From assembly GCA_031254875.1 (NCBI GenBank), contig JAIRTW010000050.1, positions 1 to 54,113 on the forward strand: 54,113 nt of DNA, in the 5' to 3' direction. Numbering within the stretch: position 1 is the first letter of the stretch; every line of letters starts with the position of its first letter. This DNA is from Candidatus Bathycorpusculum termitum. Its GTDB lineage: Archaea; Thermoproteota; Bathyarchaeia; Bathyarchaeales; Bathycorpusculaceae. The notes beneath the pieces are model-generated. The model searched no databases and was not told the DNA's origin. It worked only from the letters and a program-made list of their open reading frames with translations. Shown here in pieces: positions 53,140-54,113 of this stretch. Made by a program: the position numbers and the translations under genes.

Positions 53140-54061
53140 ATGGTTAAGTTAACCGATGAGCGCAAATTGAAGTGGTGCTTACTTCACTATGACGCTGGAG
53201 ACACCACAAGCAAATGGGACGCCAGCCACCTAGAATTTCCCAGAGAAGATTCCAACAAATCCACAAACAATACCCAACAACCAAGAAATACCGTCCATTG
53301 GAAAAAACGTAGGCAGACCCAAAAAACAATCCCCCAAGAATACAAAACCCTAATCAAACAACAATATGAAAAAACCTGGTGTGGCGCAGTCTATTTAGAG
53401 AAAAAATAGCCATCAAACATAAACTGTAGCTTTCGTATAATATGATTCACAAGGTTCTGTTAGAATTGGGTTATGTTAAACAAGAAGAATCAAAACAGAA
53501 ATGTAGAAAACCTTGGATATGGTATGAACGAAAACATTGTCTATCCTTAGTTCACCAGATTATCATTATACTGCAGATGGCGGGTATTTTTGTACATATT
53601 GGATGATGCGTCACGAAAGGTTTTAGCGGTTGGTGAATTTGATAGTAAGACCGCAGTTTGGTCTTTTGGTTCTAAAGCAGGCTATGGGTGAGTGTGTGTC
53701 TTGGAATCATCCTGTTTTGGCGGTGCTTACGGATTATGGGTCGGAGTTTTATGCTAATAAGTGTGATGCTAAAGGTCATGCGGATCATGGGTATGAGCGG
53801 TTTTTTTGTGGTCAGGGGTTTAGGTAGATTTTGTGTGGGGTGAATCATTCTCAGACGTATGGTGAGTTGGAAAAGTTTCATGATTTCTGTATTTGTCATG
53901 GGGGGCGGTTTGGGTGTTTGGGGGATTTTTTGGGTGGTATGATGAGGTGAAGCTTCATGGTTCGCTTAATTGGGATTGCGGAAACGCTGAGTCAAGCGTT
54001 TATTCGTAAAATGAGGTCTGAGGTTTGGTTGGGTTTAGCGGCAAAGTTGTTTGAATGGTGA
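53140..54061 (+). pseudogene. IS481-like transposase, multiply frameshifted
   Basis: The N-terminus MVKLTDERKLKW...DAGDTTSKW is intact, and IPQEYKTLIKQQYEKTWCG follows after a shift away and back. Another frame gives HKVLLELGYVKQEESKQK. The rve/DDE part is split: LDDASRKVLAVGEF, then VLTDYGSEFYANK with the second Asp, then GELEKFHDFC with the catalytic Glu. The C-terminus AFIRKMRSEVWLGLAAKLFEW ends at a TGA. At least four frameshifts and stop codons make it non-functional. Confidence 0.75.
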
Positions 54062-54089
54062 AAAACATGGAAAAAAACATATATAAACG

Positions 54090-54110
54090 GCGAAATAATT
54101 TCGGGACACC
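54090..54110 (-). repeat. right terminal inverted repeat of the IS481-like element
   Basis: This is the reverse complement of 53098-53118, with no mismatch over 21 bp. Confidence 0.8.
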
Positions 54111-54113
54111 ATA

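Larger units (their letters stand above)
53098..54110 (+). mobile_element. decayed IS481-like insertion sequence with intact ends
   Basis: The element is about 1.0 kb and is bounded by perfect 21-bp inverted repeats (53098-53118 and 54090-54110) starting GGTGTCCCGAAATT. It contains a broken transposase. If two more bases are included the left end reads TGTGGTGTCC and the right end TATGGTGTCC. The window stops three bases after the element, so the target duplication cannot be judged. Confidence 0.75.

Noticed and set aside
1-54113. CRISPR arrays, tRNA and rRNA genes
   Set aside because: Reading for regularly spaced repeats and for tRNA T-loop motifs in the intergenic regions gave no candidate. 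A tRNAscan or CRISPR search would be needed to be certain.

Overview
The window is a 54.1 kb piece of an archaeal chromosome. The core genes are of archaeal type: proteasome alpha subunit, SBDS, the exosome (Rrp4, Rrp41, Rrp42), ribosomal proteins eL37A-like (L37Ae), eL18, uS13, uS4, uS11, uL13 and uS9, RNA polymerase subunits D and N, the KEOPS subunit Pcc1, and a Dph6-type enzyme. Together with a type III-like RuBisCO, an SMC-ScpA-ScpB operon and an RpoD carrying two complete 4Fe-4S motifs, this fits a mesophilic Thermoproteota lineage, most likely Bathyarchaeia. That placement is inference from gene content, not a computed phylogeny.

Layout. 0-8 kb: a decayed ISAs1-like transposase at the left edge, a ketol-acid reductoisomerase of the fungal/Bacteroidetes kind, a large repeat-rich surface adhesin, an E1-like (ThiF/MoeB) enzyme and a DUF2795 protein. 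8-15 kb: an S-layer-like surface protein, a TPR protein, thioredoxin reductase and an NfnAB-type transhydrogenase with a strong hairpin terminator. 15-22.5 kb: a CoA-acylating aldehyde dehydrogenase divergent from a five-gene NAD-linked [NiFe] hydrogenase operon (hoxEFUYH-like). Both sides carry the same 13-nt motif, within about 22 conserved nt, upstream of the first gene. 22.9-26.3 kb: a NERD protein, a membrane protein, a broken AIM24 gene, two tandem DUF5518 membrane proteins and a 94-bp MITE-like element. 26.5-27.8 kb: a RuBisCO large chain whose KDDE metal-site motif reads KDAE. 28-37 kb: two information-processing operons. 37-46 kb: a RecA-fold protein with a degenerate P-loop, smc-scpA-scpB and a Lon-related protease. 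46-53 kb: Dph6-like ligase, SerA, a mobile-element graveyard (DUF2080 plus transposase relic), GlyA, a PadR regulator and an MscS channel. The right edge is a decayed IS481-like element with perfect 21-bp ends.

How the genes may work together (inference): the hydrogenase, NfnAB and aldehyde dehydrogenase all move electrons between H2, NAD(P)H, ferredoxin and acetyl-CoA/acetaldehyde, which suggests a fermentative, H2-cycling anaerobe. SerA and GlyA supply serine, glycine and C1 units, and KARI serves branched-chain amino-acid synthesis. The two surface proteins, one built from modules common in gut bacteria, suggest a host- or particle-associated life.

Most interesting observations: the RuBisCO with an alanine at the Mg-ligand aspartate, the shared upstream motif of the aldehyde dehydrogenase and hydrogenase genes, and the bacterial-flavoured acquisitions (KARI, adhesin, hydrogenase, Lon-related protease).
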